From: Hyphomicrobiales bacterium
Lineage (GTDB): Bacteria; Pseudomonadota; Alphaproteobacteria; Rhizobiales; Beijerinckiaceae
Reading direction: 5' to 3'
DNA length: 64,000 nt
Assembly: GCA_019075905.1 (NCBI GenBank)
Contig: JAGXAM010000003.1
Coordinates: 124,001 to 188,000, forward strand
Shown here piece after piece: positions 8,867-17,931 of this stretch. The position numbers and the translations under genes are program-made. Each line of letters opens with the position of its first letter. The stretch's first letter is position 1. Below the pieces are notes generated by a model. The model ran no database searches and was not told the DNA's origin. It saw only the letters and a program-made list of their open reading frames with translations.

Positions 8867-10564
8867 ATGTTGGCTTGGATTGTAGCGCTTGGCGCCACCG
8901 GAATGGCGCTGGCCCTGTATCTGGAGCGCCGCGGCTATATCCGCCGTGTCGAGGAGGTCAACAAGGAAAACGAGGTTTTCCGGCGCGATTTCTGGCAGAT
9001 CAGCATCGCCCTCAAGGCGCGTGACAAGGCCGAGGCTGCCAATGACGCCAAGTCGCGATTTCTTGCCGACATCAGCCACGATATTCGCACCCCGCTCAGC
9101 GGCATGGTCGGCATGGCCGATCTCTTGACCGGCACCAGGCTCGACGGCGAGCAGGCGACCTATGCCGCCGCCATCCGCAATGCCGGCGATCAATTGCAGC
9201 AACTGGTTGAGACCCTGCTGGATTTCTCGCGCATCGAGGCCGGAAAATTCGTTATCAACGAGGTCGAGTTCGATCTGGTCGCCCTCGTTGAGGCCGTGGT
9301 CGAGCTCCTGTCGCCGCGCGCCCAGTCGAAATCCATCGAAATTGCCGCGCTGGTGCGCCCGGATGTGCCGCAGCGCATCACCGGTGATCCGATGCGGCTG
9401 CAGCAAATCTTGATGAATCTCGCCGGCAATGCCGTGAAATTCACCGAACATGGCGGTGTCGGCATCGAGGTTCGGCGCGCCGATGACAATCTCGAATTTT
9501 TTGTGCGCGACACCGGCCCCGGCATCAGCCCGGACCGCCGCACGGCGATTTTCGAGCCCTATGAGCAGATCGCCCCCGATGGCCAGACCCTGGCCGAAGG
9601 CACCGGCCTCGGGCTCGCCATCACCCGCCGCATCGTCTCGGAACTCGGCGGCGACCTGCGCCTGAGCGACACGGCCAGCGGCAGCGGTGCCGAATTCACT
9701 TTCACCCAGCCGCTGCGCTTTGCCGAGGCCCGCCCCTATGACCAGCCGCTGCTGCGCCTGCCGGTGGGTGGCAAACGCGTGCTCATCGTAGCCGACTCGC
9801 CCTTCGAGGCGCCCTATCTCGCCCAGAAGCTGGCGACCGTCGGCGTTGCCGTCACCCAGGCCGCAACGGCTCTGGCTGCCCAGGCGGCGCTGGGCGGCGA
9901 CGAGCGCTTCGATGCCGTGCTGATCGACCATGGCCTCAGCCCGGAAACCGCCCAGAAACTGGCTGTCGCTGCCAGGCTGGCAGGGGTTGGCCAGTGCCTG
10001 ATCCTGCTCTCGCCCTTCGAGCGCTCGACCTTCGGCCAGGTCTCGGCCCAGGGCTTCGATGGCTGGCTGACCCGCCCGGTGCGCGCCAAATCCCTGCTGC
10101 GCATGATTGCCCAGGTTCAGCCTGAGCCAGAAGAGCGCCTTGCCGCGCCCTCCCGCAACCTGCCGGAAGGCACCCGCATTCTCATTGCCGAAGACAATGA
10201 TATCAACGCTTTGGTGATGATGCGGCAATGCGAGCGGCTTGGTGCCGAAGTCGCCCGCGTCAGAGATGGCGCCGCCGCTCTGGCGCAAGCCTTCACCAGC
10301 CCGGCGCCCGATTGCATCCTGCTCGACCTGCGCCTGCCTGACATGGACGGCGGCACGGTAGTGCGCGCCATAAGGGCGCGCGAGCAAAAGGAGCACCTCT
10401 CCCCGCGCCTGATCATCGCCGTATCGGCATCAACCAGCGCCGATGCCGAAGCTCATGCGCTGACCTCCGGCTGCGATCATTTTGCCGCTAAACCTCTCGA
10501 CCCGGCAGCTTTGCTCATGCTCATCAACAGCCCGGCACAGACCCCGCGCCGGGCTTCGGCCTGA
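8867..10564 (+). CDS. Hybrid sensor histidine kinase with two receiver-like domains
   Basis: The 565-residue protein starts with one membrane helix (residues 1-19) and a short coiled-coil. The HisKA domain has the phospho-acceptor His71 in [15 protein letters not shown]. The ATPase domain follows with N box ([14 protein letters not shown]), G1 (DTGPGIS) and G2 (GTGLGLAI). Two receiver-type domains complete it. The first is degenerate: its acidic pocket reads LIVADS and the conserved lysine is replaced (LTRPV). The second is complete, with EDND, the phospho-Asp in LLDLRLPD and the lysine in AAKPLD. There is no extracellular sensor domain. No cognate regulator is adjacent; clpB is convergent 6 nt away. 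Confidence 0.92.
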   Translation: MLAWIVALGATGMALALYLERRGYIRRVEEVNKENEVFRRDFWQISIALKARDKAEAANDAKSRFLADISHDIRTPLSGMVGMADLLTGTRLDGEQATYAAAIRNAGDQLQQLVETLLDFSRIEAGKFVINEVEFDLVALVEAVVELLSPRAQSKSIEIAALVRPDVPQRITGDPMRLQQILMNLAGNAVKFTEHGGVGIEVRRADDNLEFFVRDTGPGISPDRRTAIFEPYEQIAPDGQTLAEGTGLGLAITRRIVSELGGDLRLSDTASGSGAEFTFTQPLRFAEARPYDQPLLRLPVGGKRVLIVADSPFEAPYLAQKLATVGVAVTQAATALAAQAALGGDERFDAVLIDHGLSPETAQKLAVAARLAGVGQCLILLSPFERSTFGQVSAQGFDGWLTRPVRAKSLLRMIAQVQPEPEERLAAPSRNLPEGTRILIAEDNDINALVMMRQCERLGAEVARVRDGAAALAQAFTSPAPDCILLDLRLPDMDGGTVVRAIRAREQKEHLSPRLIIAVSASTSADAEAHALTSGCDHFAAKPLDPAALLMLINSPAQTPRRASA

Positions 10565-10570
10565 GAGCGC

Positions 10571-13207
10571 TCAGGCACCCTTCGGGAAGCGCACGACCTT
10601 CTCGTCCGCTTCCGGCTCCTGCTCCGTCGCCGGATCATCGCCGAACAGGATGCCCTGGTGCGATGCCGACACGTGCAGGGTGGTGCCATCGGCAAGCTCG
10701 CCGGCCAGCAACCGCCCGGCCAGCGGGTCCTGCACATATTTCTGGATCACCCGCTTCAACGGCCTCGCGCCATAGGCGGCGTCATAGCCCTTGTCGGCCA
10801 GCCAGGCCCTCGCCTTGGGATCGAGCACCAGCGTGATCTTGCGATCTTCCAGCAACCTCGCCAGCCGCGCAAACTGGATATCGACAATGGCACCCATATC
10901 CTCGCGGCGCAGCCGGTGGAACAGAATGATCTCGTCGACGCGGTTGAGGAATTCCGGCCGGAAATGCCCGCGCACCGCGCTCATCACCTCGCTCTCGACC
11001 GCGCTCGCCGGCTCGCCCTCTTTCTGGGCCACCAGATATTCCGAGCCAAGGTTCGAGGTCATGATGATCACGACATTGCGGAAATCCACCGTGCGGCCCT
11101 GGCCATCGGTCAGGCGACCATCATCCAGCACCTGCAACAGCACGTTGAACACGTCGGGATGGGCCTTCTCGATCTCGTCGAACAGCACCACCTGATAGGG
11201 CCGCCGCCGCACTGCCTCGGTCAGGGCACCGCCCTCGTCATAGCCGACATAGCCGGGAGGCGCACCGATCAGCCGCGAAACCGCATGCTTTTCCATATAT
11301 TCCGACATGTCGATGCGCACCAGCGCCGCATCATCGTCAAACAGGAACTGCGCCAGCGCCTTGGTGAGCTCGGTCTTGCCGACACCGGTCGGGCCAAGGA
11401 ACATGAACGAGCCGATCGGCCGGTTCGGATCCTGCAGGCCGGCCCGGGCGCGGCGCACCGCCGTCGCCACCGCCTTAACGGCAGCATTCTGCCCAACCAC
11501 CCGGCGCGCCAGCTCGCTTTCCATGGCCAGCAGCTTTTGCTTTTCGCCGGTCAGCATCTTGTCGACCGGCACGCCGGTCCAGCGCGACACCACCTGGGCA
11601 ATATGGTCGGCCGTCACCGCCTCATCGACCAGCGTGCCGGCACCATGGGCCTCGGTTTCGGCCAGCTTTTTCTCCAGATCGGGAATGACGCCATAGGTCA
11701 ATTCACCCGCGCGCTGGTATTCACCCTTGCGCTGCGCCTGGATGAGATCATTGCGCGCCACTTCCAGCCGTTCTTTCAGCTTCTGCGCGTCGCCGAGCTT
11801 GTCCTTTTCGGCACGCCAGCGCGCGGTAATGCTGGCCGATTGCTCCTCAAGATCGCCCAGCTCCGCCGAGAGCTTGCCAAGACGGTCCCTCGAGGCCTGA
11901 TCCTGCTCGCGCTTCAGCGCTTCCTGCTCGATCTTGAGCTGGATGATGCGTCGGTCGATCTCGTCGAGTTCCTCGGGTTTGGAGTCGACCTGCATGCGCA
12001 GGCGCGAGCTCGCCTCATCCATCAGGTCGATCGCTTTGTCAGGCAGGAACCGGTCGGCAATATAGCGGTTGGAGAGAGTCGCCGCCGCGACAATGGCGGC
12101 ATCGCTGATGCGCACACCATGATGCAGCTCGTATTTCTCTTTCAGCCCGCGCAGGATCGAGATCGTATCCTCTACCGTCGGCTCGGCCACGAATACCGGC
12201 TGGAAACGCCGTGCCAGCGCCGCATCCTTTTCGACATGCTTGCGATATTCATCGAGCGTGGTCGCGCCGACGCAATGCAGCTCGCCGCGCGCCAGCGCCG
12301 GTTTCAGTAGGTTCGAGGCATCCATCGCCCCGTCGGCCTTGCCCGCGCCGATCAGCGTGTGCATCTCGTCGATGAACAGGATGATGCCGCCTTCCGCCGC
12401 GGTGACTTCGGACAGCACGCCCTTCAGCCGCTCCTCAAACTCGCCGCGATATTTTGCGCCGGCAATCAGCGCCCCCATGTCGAGTGCCAGTAATTTCTTG
12501 TCGCGCAGCGCCTCCGGCACATCGCCATTGATGATGCGCAGCGCCAGCCCCTCGACGATGGCGGTCTTGCCGACGCCGGGTTCGCCGATCAGCACCGGAT
12601 TGTTCTTGGTGCGGCGCGACAGCACCTGGATCGACCGGCGGATTTCCTCGTCGCGGCCAATCACCGGATCAAGCTTGCCGGCCCGCGCCGCCTCGGTCAG
12701 GTCGCGCGCATATTTCTTCAGCGCATCATAGCCATTTTCAGCAGTGGCATTGTCAGCCGTGCGGCCCTTGCGCAAATCCTCGATCGCCTTGTTGAGCTTC
12801 TGGGCGCTGGTGCCGCACTGGCTCAGGATCTTGCCCGCCTCGCAGCTTTTCTCCATGGCCAGCGCCAGCAGCAGCCGCTCGACCGTGACAAAGCTGTCAC
12901 CGGCCTTTTTGGCGATCTTCTCGGCCTGGTCGAAAATCCGTGCCGTGGTCGGCGCCAGATAAAGCTGCCCGGCGCCCGCCCCTTGCACTTTGGGAAGCTT
13001 GGCCAGCGCCAGCTCGGTCTGGATCAGCGCCTCGCGCGAATCGCCGCCCGATTTGTCGATCAGCCCTGCTGCCAGCCCCTGCTCGTCGTCGAGCAGGACT
13101 TTCAGCACATGTTCAGGTGTGAATTGTTGATGGCCCTCGCGGATCGCCATCGATTGCGCGCTCTGCACGAAGCCGCGCGCCCGTTCCGTAAAAGTCTCGA
13201 AGTTCAT
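10571..13207 (-). CDS. clpB: ATP-dependent disaggregase ClpB
   Basis: This 878-residue AAA+ chaperone resolubilises aggregates together with DnaK. It has the N-terminal Clp repeat domain ([18 protein letters not shown]), a first AAA domain with Walker A GEPGVGKT, and a long coiled-coil middle domain ([18 protein letters not shown]). A second AAA domain has Walker A GPTGVGKT and ends with a conserved ClpB C-terminal region. The reading frame is open for 47 more codons upstream, but the ATG at 13207 has GGAGGG at a good distance and gives the expected N terminus [13 protein letters not shown]. It is monocistronic and convergent with the kinase gene. Confidence 0.97.
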   Translation of the reverse strand: MNFETFTERARGFVQSAQSMAIREGHQQFTPEHVLKVLLDDEQGLAAGLIDKSGGDSREALIQTELALAKLPKVQGAGAGQLYLAPTTARIFDQAEKIAKKAGDSFVTVERLLLALAMEKSCEAGKILSQCGTSAQKLNKAIEDLRKGRTADNATAENGYDALKKYARDLTEAARAGKLDPVIGRDEEIRRSIQVLSRRTKNNPVLIGEPGVGKTAIVEGLALRIINGDVPEALRDKKLLALDMGALIAGAKYRGEFEERLKGVLSEVTAAEGGIILFIDEMHTLIGAGKADGAMDASNLLKPALARGELHCVGATTLDEYRKHVEKDAALARRFQPVFVAEPTVEDTISILRGLKEKYELHHGVRISDAAIVAAATLSNRYIADRFLPDKAIDLMDEASSRLRMQVDSKPEELDEIDRRIIQLKIEQEALKREQDQASRDRLGKLSAELGDLEEQSASITARWRAEKDKLGDAQKLKERLEVARNDLIQAQRKGEYQRAGELTYGVIPDLEKKLAETEAHGAGTLVDEAVTADHIAQVVSRWTGVPVDKMLTGEKQKLLAMESELARRVVGQNAAVKAVATAVRRARAGLQDPNRPIGSFMFLGPTGVGKTELTKALAQFLFDDDAALVRIDMSEYMEKHAVSRLIGAPPGYVGYDEGGALTEAVRRRPYQVVLFDEIEKAHPDVFNVLLQVLDDGRLTDGQGRTVDFRNVVIIMTSNLGSEYLVAQKEGEPASAVESEVMSAVRGHFRPEFLNRVDEIILFHRLRREDMGAIVDIQFARLARLLEDRKITLVLDPKARAWLADKGYDAAYGARPLKRVIQKYVQDPLAGRLLAGELADGTTLHVSASHQGILFGDDPATEQEPEADEKVVRFPKGA

Positions 13208-13317
13208 CTGTGACCCTCCAAGTGACCCCGACTTCGCCGCAAAGGCCCCGTCAAGGGTTGAAATGATTCGGCCCCCGAAGGCAACCGTGTCACGAATATG
13301 GGGATGAGGCAGACGCC

Positions 13318-13345
13318 ATAAAAGGGGGGCAGTCCCGGCATTCAA
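13318..13345 (-). promoter_or_regulatory. Possible heat-shock promoter of clpB
   Basis: On the minus strand a TTGAAT hexamer (13340-13345) is followed after 12 nt by CCCCTTTTAT (13318-13327). This resembles the heat-shock sigma pattern (TTGAA ... CCCCATnT). It lies about 110 nt upstream of the clpB start. ClpB is commonly RpoH-controlled, but the match is imperfect. Confidence 0.28.
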
Positions 13346-13389
13346 CATCTGGCACGGGCGGCGGCCGCTATGGCCGCTGGCAGCGCGCG

Positions 13390-14853
13390 CTATTTCGCCG
13401 CAGCGAAGAACCGCTCGACATGCAGGGCATCGGCGGGCTTCGTCATCAGACTGACGGCGGCAAAAACCACTATATTGGCAAGCAGCGCCACAAAGCCCGC
13501 ATTCATGTTCCAGATCTGGCCATGGCCGCCTAGCAGGAAATACAGCGACAGCCCCCAGCCGGTCACCAGGCCCGCCACCACCCCGGCCAGCGAGGCACGC
13601 CGCCAGAACAACCCGCCGATCACCACCGCCGGCAGCAATTGCGCAATGAAATCATAGGCGACCAGCAGGATGATGACGATCAGCGCATGCGCAACCACCG
13701 CCAGGACCAGCGCGGCAAAGGTCACCACAAACACCAGCCAGCGCGACATTTTGAAAATGGTTTCGGTCGAGGTCGCCGGCCGCAATTGCGCATAGACGTT
13801 GCGCGACAGCAAGGTGCAGGACATCATGATGATCGGCCCGGCCGGCACGATCGCCGACAGCACCGCCGCCAGCGCGAATATGGCGAGGAACCAGGCCGGG
13901 AACACCTGCTTGGCGGTCAGCATCACCACATCATTGGGGGCCACCTTCTGGCCGGCAAAAATGATCACCGCCGCAAAGCCGATGGTGATGACCGCGACCT
14001 TCACCAATTGATAGAGCGGCATGAACACGGCCTGCAATTTCAGGGTGCGGCTGTCGCGCGCCGAATAGGCGACATTGAACCATTGCGGCCACATCCATTG
14101 CCCGAAGCCGGTCAGCAGCACCGTTGTCGCAAACCAGCCGAGGCCGAGCTTGTGGGTCGGCCCCGGCATGGTGACGCGTTCAGGAATTTTGGTGATGAAC
14201 TGGTGAAACATCGGCCCGAAGCCGCCGAAATATTTGAAGGGCACGATGATGAACAGCGCCGCAATGGCGACGAACATCAGCACGTCCTTGATCATCGAAG
14301 CCCAGGCATTGCCGCGAATGCCGCCAAGTGCCACCGCCACGCTGAGCACCGCAAAGCCAATCGTGTCGGCGCTGAGCACGTTGAGCCTGTGATCGGTCAG
14401 CACCCCCAGCACCGCCCCGAGCCCGACAATGTTGAGGTCGATATAGGCGATGAGGATGACGGCGGTGGCAAAGGCAATGACAATGCCGAGCGCCCGGCTC
14501 TGATAGCGTTCCGCCATAAAGTCCGATTGCGTCACATGGCCATATTTGCGGCCGATCATGCCAATGGCCGGCAGGATGAAAAACCCCAGCGCATAGCCGA
14601 CATCATTGGTGCCGACATTGTAGAAAACCGCCCCGCCCTTGGCATAGGCAAAGCCCGCCAGCCCGAGAAAGGTGAAGGCGGTATAAACCTCGGTGCCGAG
14701 CAGGAACCAGGTGAGCCACGGCCCCATCCGCCGGTCATTGACCATCCAGCCTTCCAGCGTTCGCGACGCCGACTGGCCGGAGCGAATGCCGATCCAGGTC
14801 ACCAGTGGGACACCGAGCGCGACAAAGATCAAGATCCCGTTTTGGGCATTCAT
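13390..14853 (-). CDS. Sodium:solute symporter family permease
   Basis: This 487-residue, many-helix protein belongs to the SSS family of sodium-coupled carriers. It begins NGILIFVALGVPLVTWIGI and includes GTEVYTAFTFLGLAGFAY and the sodium-site region AIVPAGPIIMMSCTLLSRN. It is paired with the small DUF3311 gene upstream, whose TGA ends 4 nt before this ATG. This pairing is common for monocarboxylate or amino-acid carriers such as MctP-type permeases; the substrate here is not determined by the sequence. In-frame starts upstream (14871, 14889) are possible, but the chosen one fits translational coupling. Confidence 0.88.
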   Translation of the reverse strand: MNAQNGILIFVALGVPLVTWIGIRSGQSASRTLEGWMVNDRRMGPWLTWFLLGTEVYTAFTFLGLAGFAYAKGGAVFYNVGTNDVGYALGFFILPAIGMIGRKYGHVTQSDFMAERYQSRALGIVIAFATAVILIAYIDLNIVGLGAVLGVLTDHRLNVLSADTIGFAVLSVAVALGGIRGNAWASMIKDVLMFVAIAALFIIVPFKYFGGFGPMFHQFITKIPERVTMPGPTHKLGLGWFATTVLLTGFGQWMWPQWFNVAYSARDSRTLKLQAVFMPLYQLVKVAVITIGFAAVIIFAGQKVAPNDVVMLTAKQVFPAWFLAIFALAAVLSAIVPAGPIIMMSCTLLSRNVYAQLRPATSTETIFKMSRWLVFVVTFAALVLAVVAHALIVIILLVAYDFIAQLLPAVVIGGLFWRRASLAGVVAGLVTGWGLSLYFLLGGHGQIWNMNAGFVALLANIVVFAAVSLMTKPADALHVERFFAAAK

Positions 14854-14857
14854 CGCT

Positions 14858-15070
14858 TCACGCCCCGCCATGAGTGTCGCGCTGGTCAATGAGATAGACC
14901 ACGCCGAGGATGAAGGGACTCAGCACCGGCACCAGCACGAACCAGAAATAGAGCGGCGGCATGCCGAGAATGGCCGGCGCGGCGCGGTTCATCCCCAGGG
15001 CCGGCCCCAGCGTGTAAAGCGCCACGATCAGCACGAGGCCGACAAGCCAGGCCATTGTCGATGCACGCAA
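14858..15070 (-). CDS. DUF3311 small membrane protein, symporter partner
   Basis: A 65-70 residue protein with two membrane helices (WLVGLVLIVALYTLGPA and FWFVLVPVLSPFILGVVYLI) separated by a short loop. Such DUF3311 proteins sit directly upstream of SSS symporters and are thought to help them, although their role is not established. A TTG start at 15070 has GGGAGG 6 nt upstream. The ATG at 15055 is an alternative that lacks a close Shine-Dalgarno sequence. Confidence 0.8.
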   Translation of the reverse strand: MRASTMAWLVGLVLIVALYTLGPALGMNRAAPAILGMPPLYFWFVLVPVLSPFILGVVYLIDQRDTHGGA

Positions 15071-15101
15071 AGCCGCCTCCCGTTTTTTAGATTTTTTTTT
15101 G

Positions 15102-15129
15102 AGTTTATAGTGGCCTTGATGCCTGTCAA
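15102..15129 (-). promoter_or_regulatory. Candidate promoter of DUF3311-symporter operon
   Basis: On the minus strand a perfect TTGACA (15124-15129) is followed after 16 nt by TAAACT (15102-15107), about 30 nt upstream of the DUF3311 start. A run of nine A residues follows in the presumed leader (T-run on the plus strand near 15091-15100). Confidence 0.35.
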
Positions 15130-15179
15130 GGCGCGATTCGCTGCGCCCGCGACCGGCATCCGGAGGAGGAAGGGCACTC

Positions 15180-15704
15180 ATGCAGTTACGCGAGGCTACG
15201 CCTGACGATATTCCCGCCATCATGGCAATTTATAATGATGCGGTCTTGCATACCACGGCCATCTGGAACGACACCCAGGTCGATGCCGCCAACCGCCTCG
15301 CCTGGATGAGCCAGCGTCAGGCCAGCCATTATCCGGTGCTGGTGGCCGATGCCGGAGCAGAGGGTATCATCGGCTATGCCTCATTCGGGGACTGGCGCGC
15401 CTTTGACGGCTATCGCCACACCGTCGAGCATTCGGTCTATGTGCGCGCCGACCAGCGCGGCAATGGCATCGGCAAGCTGCTGCTCGAAGCCCTCATCGTG
15501 CGGGCGCGCGATCTTGGCAAGCATGTCATGATCGCCGGCATCGAGGCTGGCAACAAGCCCTCGATCCGCCTGCATGAGCGCCTCGGCTTCAACGAGGTGG
15601 CGCGCATGCCGCAGGTCGGCACCAAATTTGGCCAATGGCTCGATCTGGTGTTCCTGCAACTGATGCTGGATCACCGCACGAAACCGGATCTCAGCGTCGG
15701 CTGA
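15180..15704 (+). CDS. GNAT acetyltransferase, phosphinothricin/methionine-sulfoximine type
   Basis: This 174-residue GNAT protein has the family's N-terminal LREATPDDIPAIMAIYNDAV, the acetyl-CoA loop ADQRGNGIGKLLLEAL, and the C-terminal NKPSIRLHERLGFNEVARM. It resembles enzymes that N-acetylate glutamate analogues such as phosphinothricin or methionine sulfoximine. The native substrate is uncertain. GGAGGAGG precedes the ATG. It is divergent from the DUF3311 gene. Confidence 0.85.
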   Translation: MQLREATPDDIPAIMAIYNDAVLHTTAIWNDTQVDAANRLAWMSQRQASHYPVLVADAGAEGIIGYASFGDWRAFDGYRHTVEHSVYVRADQRGNGIGKLLLEALIVRARDLGKHVMIAGIEAGNKPSIRLHERLGFNEVARMPQVGTKFGQWLDLVFLQLMLDHRTKPDLSVG

Positions 15705-15711
15705 GCCCGTC

Positions 15712-16215
15712 TCAAAGATCGCCGTTCGCGCCCGCCTCCATAATGTGCATGAGCACATCGCGGATATGCTTCGCCTTGGGCTGCAGGGCGGCCGGGGCGG
15801 CGGCCACCAGCGGATCAAGATCCATCATCACCAGCGACAGGCTGCCGCTCGCATCTTCCACCATGGCGATGCGGCAGGGCATGAAGGCGGCAAACAGCGG
15901 GTTGGCATCGACCATGTCCTGCGCGATCAGCGGATCGCAAAACAGATAAATCGTCATCAGCCGCTGCTTCTTGCCGGTCATCGCCGCCACCTGCTGTGAC
16001 AGCGCCAGCGTCGTCACCAGCTTGATATTGGCGTTGTCGGCGGTCGATTCCATCGATTGCGCCGCATCCTTGGCCGAAAGCCCGGCCACGAGCTTGCGTG
16101 ACACCACCCCGAGGCCCTTGTCGGTCACGACGCCCGGCGTTGCCGCCTCGGCGCCCATCGCCCCCAGCATGCCAAAGCCCAGCCCCGCCAGCAGCCCGTC
16201 CCGCCGATTGATCAT
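15712..16215 (-). CDS. Exported DUF302 domain protein
   Basis: A 167-residue protein with an N-terminal signal-like segment (LLAGLGFGMLGAMGAEAA), which may be cleaved. A DUF302-like domain follows, recognisable from MTIYLFCDPLIAQDMVDANP and LPCRIxMVED-type sequence with a terminal hydrophobic pattern. The function of DUF302 is unknown. GGAGGAG lies 8 nt upstream of the chosen ATG, which is why the longer frame start was not used. Its 5' flank is a strongly AT-rich stretch (16262-16284). Confidence 0.75.
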   Translation of the reverse strand: MINRRDGLLAGLGFGMLGAMGAEAATPGVVTDKGLGVVSRKLVAGLSAKDAAQSMESTADNANIKLVTTLALSQQVAAMTGKKQRLMTIYLFCDPLIAQDMVDANPLFAAFMPCRIAMVEDASGSLSLVMMDLDPLVAAAPAALQPKAKHIRDVLMHIMEAGANGDL

Positions 16216-16337
16216 ATCCGCACTCCTCCGCAGCAGCGCTGTCACCGCGCCCGCTTTTCATATTAGATATTATACATATAAACGCAACGCCCCGCCGTGG
16301 CCGCACGCTGCTCTTGGCCGAAAGGCGTATCTCCCGC

Positions 16338-16388
16338 GCTTGCCAAAGCCTGTTTGAAACAGGTATGAACCATGTCAACAAGGCAAGC
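16338..16388 (+). promoter_or_regulatory. Candidate liv promoter with nested palindromes
   Basis: TTGCCA (16340-16345) and TATGAA (16364-16369), 18 nt apart, form a plausible sigma-70 promoter for the downstream ABC operon. The spacer contains the inverted repeat CCTGTTTGAAACAGG (16349-16363). An outer pair GCTTGCC (16338-16344) / GGCAAGC (16382-16388) encloses it. This layout is typical of a repressor operator; the regulator is unknown. Confidence 0.4.
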
Positions 16389-16435
16389 TGCACCAAAAGC
16401 GGCGCCGACAATAAAATTGGGAACACTCATGGGGG

Positions 16436-17200
16436 ATGCGCGGCGTGGCGGATGATTTTGTGCTGCAGGCGGAAGGGCTGAGCAAGACTTTTGCCGGCTT
16501 CGTGGCGGTCAATCAGGTTCATCTCAACGTCAGGCGCGGCACGATTCACGCGCTGATCGGCCCCAATGGTGCCGGCAAGACCACATGTTTCAATCTCCTC
16601 ACCAAGTTTCTGCAGCCCTCCGGCGGGAAGATCACTTATGAGGGCCGCGACATCACCCGTTTGCAGCCTGCCGATGTCGCCCGCCTCGGCATGGTGCGCT
16701 CGTTCCAGATTTCAGCGGTCTTTCCGCATCTGACGGCGCTGGAGAATGTCCGTGTGGCCTTGCAGAAGGCGCGCGGCAATTCATTCGATTTCTGGCGCCC
16801 CCGCCGCGTGCTCGATCATCTCAACGACCGCGCCCTCGCCTTGCTCGATGAGGTCGGTCTCACGCACTATGCGAATGCGACGGCGGTGGAAATGCCTTAC
16901 GGGCGCAAGCGCGCGCTGGAAATCGCCACCACGCTGGCGCTCGATCCACAATTGCTGCTACTAGATGAACCGCTGGCAGGCATGGGCCAGGAGGACATCG
17001 ACCATACTGCCGAACTGATCCGCCGTGTCGTCAAGGGCCGCACCATCCTGATGGTCGAGCATAACCTGCGCGTCGTCGCATCCTTGTCGGATACCATCAC
17101 GGTGCTGACGCGCGGCAAGGTGCTGGCCGAAGGGCCCTATGCCGAGATTGCCCAAAACGCCGATGTGAAAACCGCCTATATCGGAGCCGGGCATGGCTGA
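16436..17200 (+). CDS. livG: Branched-chain-type ABC transporter ATPase (LivG-like)
   Basis: A 254-residue ATPase with Walker A GPNGAGKTT and Walker B LLLDEPLAGM. As usual in LivG proteins the signature region is MPYGRKRALEIA rather than LSGGQ. It energises import through LivH/LivM. It is the first gene of the five-gene operon. The ATG at 16436 is used; a GTG 9 nt further in has GGGGGA at better spacing and may be the real start. Confidence 0.92.
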   Translation: MRGVADDFVLQAEGLSKTFAGFVAVNQVHLNVRRGTIHALIGPNGAGKTTCFNLLTKFLQPSGGKITYEGRDITRLQPADVARLGMVRSFQISAVFPHLTALENVRVALQKARGNSFDFWRPRRVLDHLNDRALALLDEVGLTHYANATAVEMPYGRKRALEIATTLALDPQLLLLDEPLAGMGQEDIDHTAELIRRVVKGRTILMVEHNLRVVASLSDTITVLTRGKVLAEGPYAEIAQNADVKTAYIGAGHG

Positions 17201-17900
17201 GGCGGCATTGCTGCGGGTCGAGAACCTGCAAAGCTGGTATGGCGAATCGCACATCCTGCACGGAGTCAATTTTGAAGTCGGCAAGGGCGAGGTCGTCACC
17301 CTGCTCGGCCGCAACGGCGCCGGCAAGACCACGACGCTGAAATCCATTCAGGGCATGGTCGCGCGGCGCACCGGTTCCGTGGTCTTCGAGGGCCAGGAAC
17401 TGATCCGCCAGACTTCCAACGCCATTGCGCGGGCCGGCATTGCCCTGTGCCCGGAGGAGCGCGGCATTTTCGCCAGCCTCAACGTGCGCGAGAATCTGAT
17501 GCTGCCGCCGCCAGTGCGGCCCGGCGGCCTCGGCCTCGCCGAGATTTTCGAGCTCTTTCCCAATCTGCAGGAGCGCCTCTCCAGCCAGGGAACCAAGCTT
17601 TCGGGCGGTGAGCAGCAGATGCTGGCCATTGCCCGGATTCTGCGAACCGGCGCGCCCCTGCTTATGCTCGACGAACCAACGGAGGGATTGGCGCCAGTGA
17701 TTATCGAACAGATTGGCATGACCATCGCCAAGCTCAAGGCAAAAGGTTTTACCATTCTTCTGGTTGAACAGAATTTCCTGTTCGCCTCGAAAATCGCCGA
17801 TCGCTATTACGTGATGGAGGACGGCCGCATCATTGATGCCTTCACCGCGCAGTCACTTAAGGCTAATATGGAAAAACTCCATGACTATCTTGGCGTTTGA
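17193..17900 (+). CDS. livF: Branched-chain-type ABC transporter ATPase (LivF-like)
   Basis: A 235-residue ATPase with Walker A GRNGAGKTT, signature LSGGEQQMLAIARIL and Walker B LLMLDEPTEGLAP. It overlaps livG by 8 nt, so translation is probably coupled. Together the two ATPases form the heterodimer expected for a Liv-type importer. Confidence 0.93.
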   Translation: MAEAALLRVENLQSWYGESHILHGVNFEVGKGEVVTLLGRNGAGKTTTLKSIQGMVARRTGSVVFEGQELIRQTSNAIARAGIALCPEERGIFASLNVRENLMLPPPVRPGGLGLAEIFELFPNLQERLSSQGTKLSGGEQQMLAIARILRTGAPLLMLDEPTEGLAPVIIEQIGMTIAKLKAKGFTILLVEQNFLFASKIADRYYVMEDGRIIDAFTAQSLKANMEKLHDYLGV

Positions 17901-17931
17901 AACAAAGACTTCAAAACCGGAGGACCACAAC

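Noticed and set aside
10658-12310. Long open frame antisense to clpB
   Set aside because: It is a GC-driven shadow of the clpB reading frame with low-complexity His/Arg-rich sequence and no domain.
13639-14892. Long open frame antisense to the sodium:solute symporter
   Set aside because: Its protein is dominated by His, Arg and Gln, typical of a reverse-frame shadow of a membrane protein gene.
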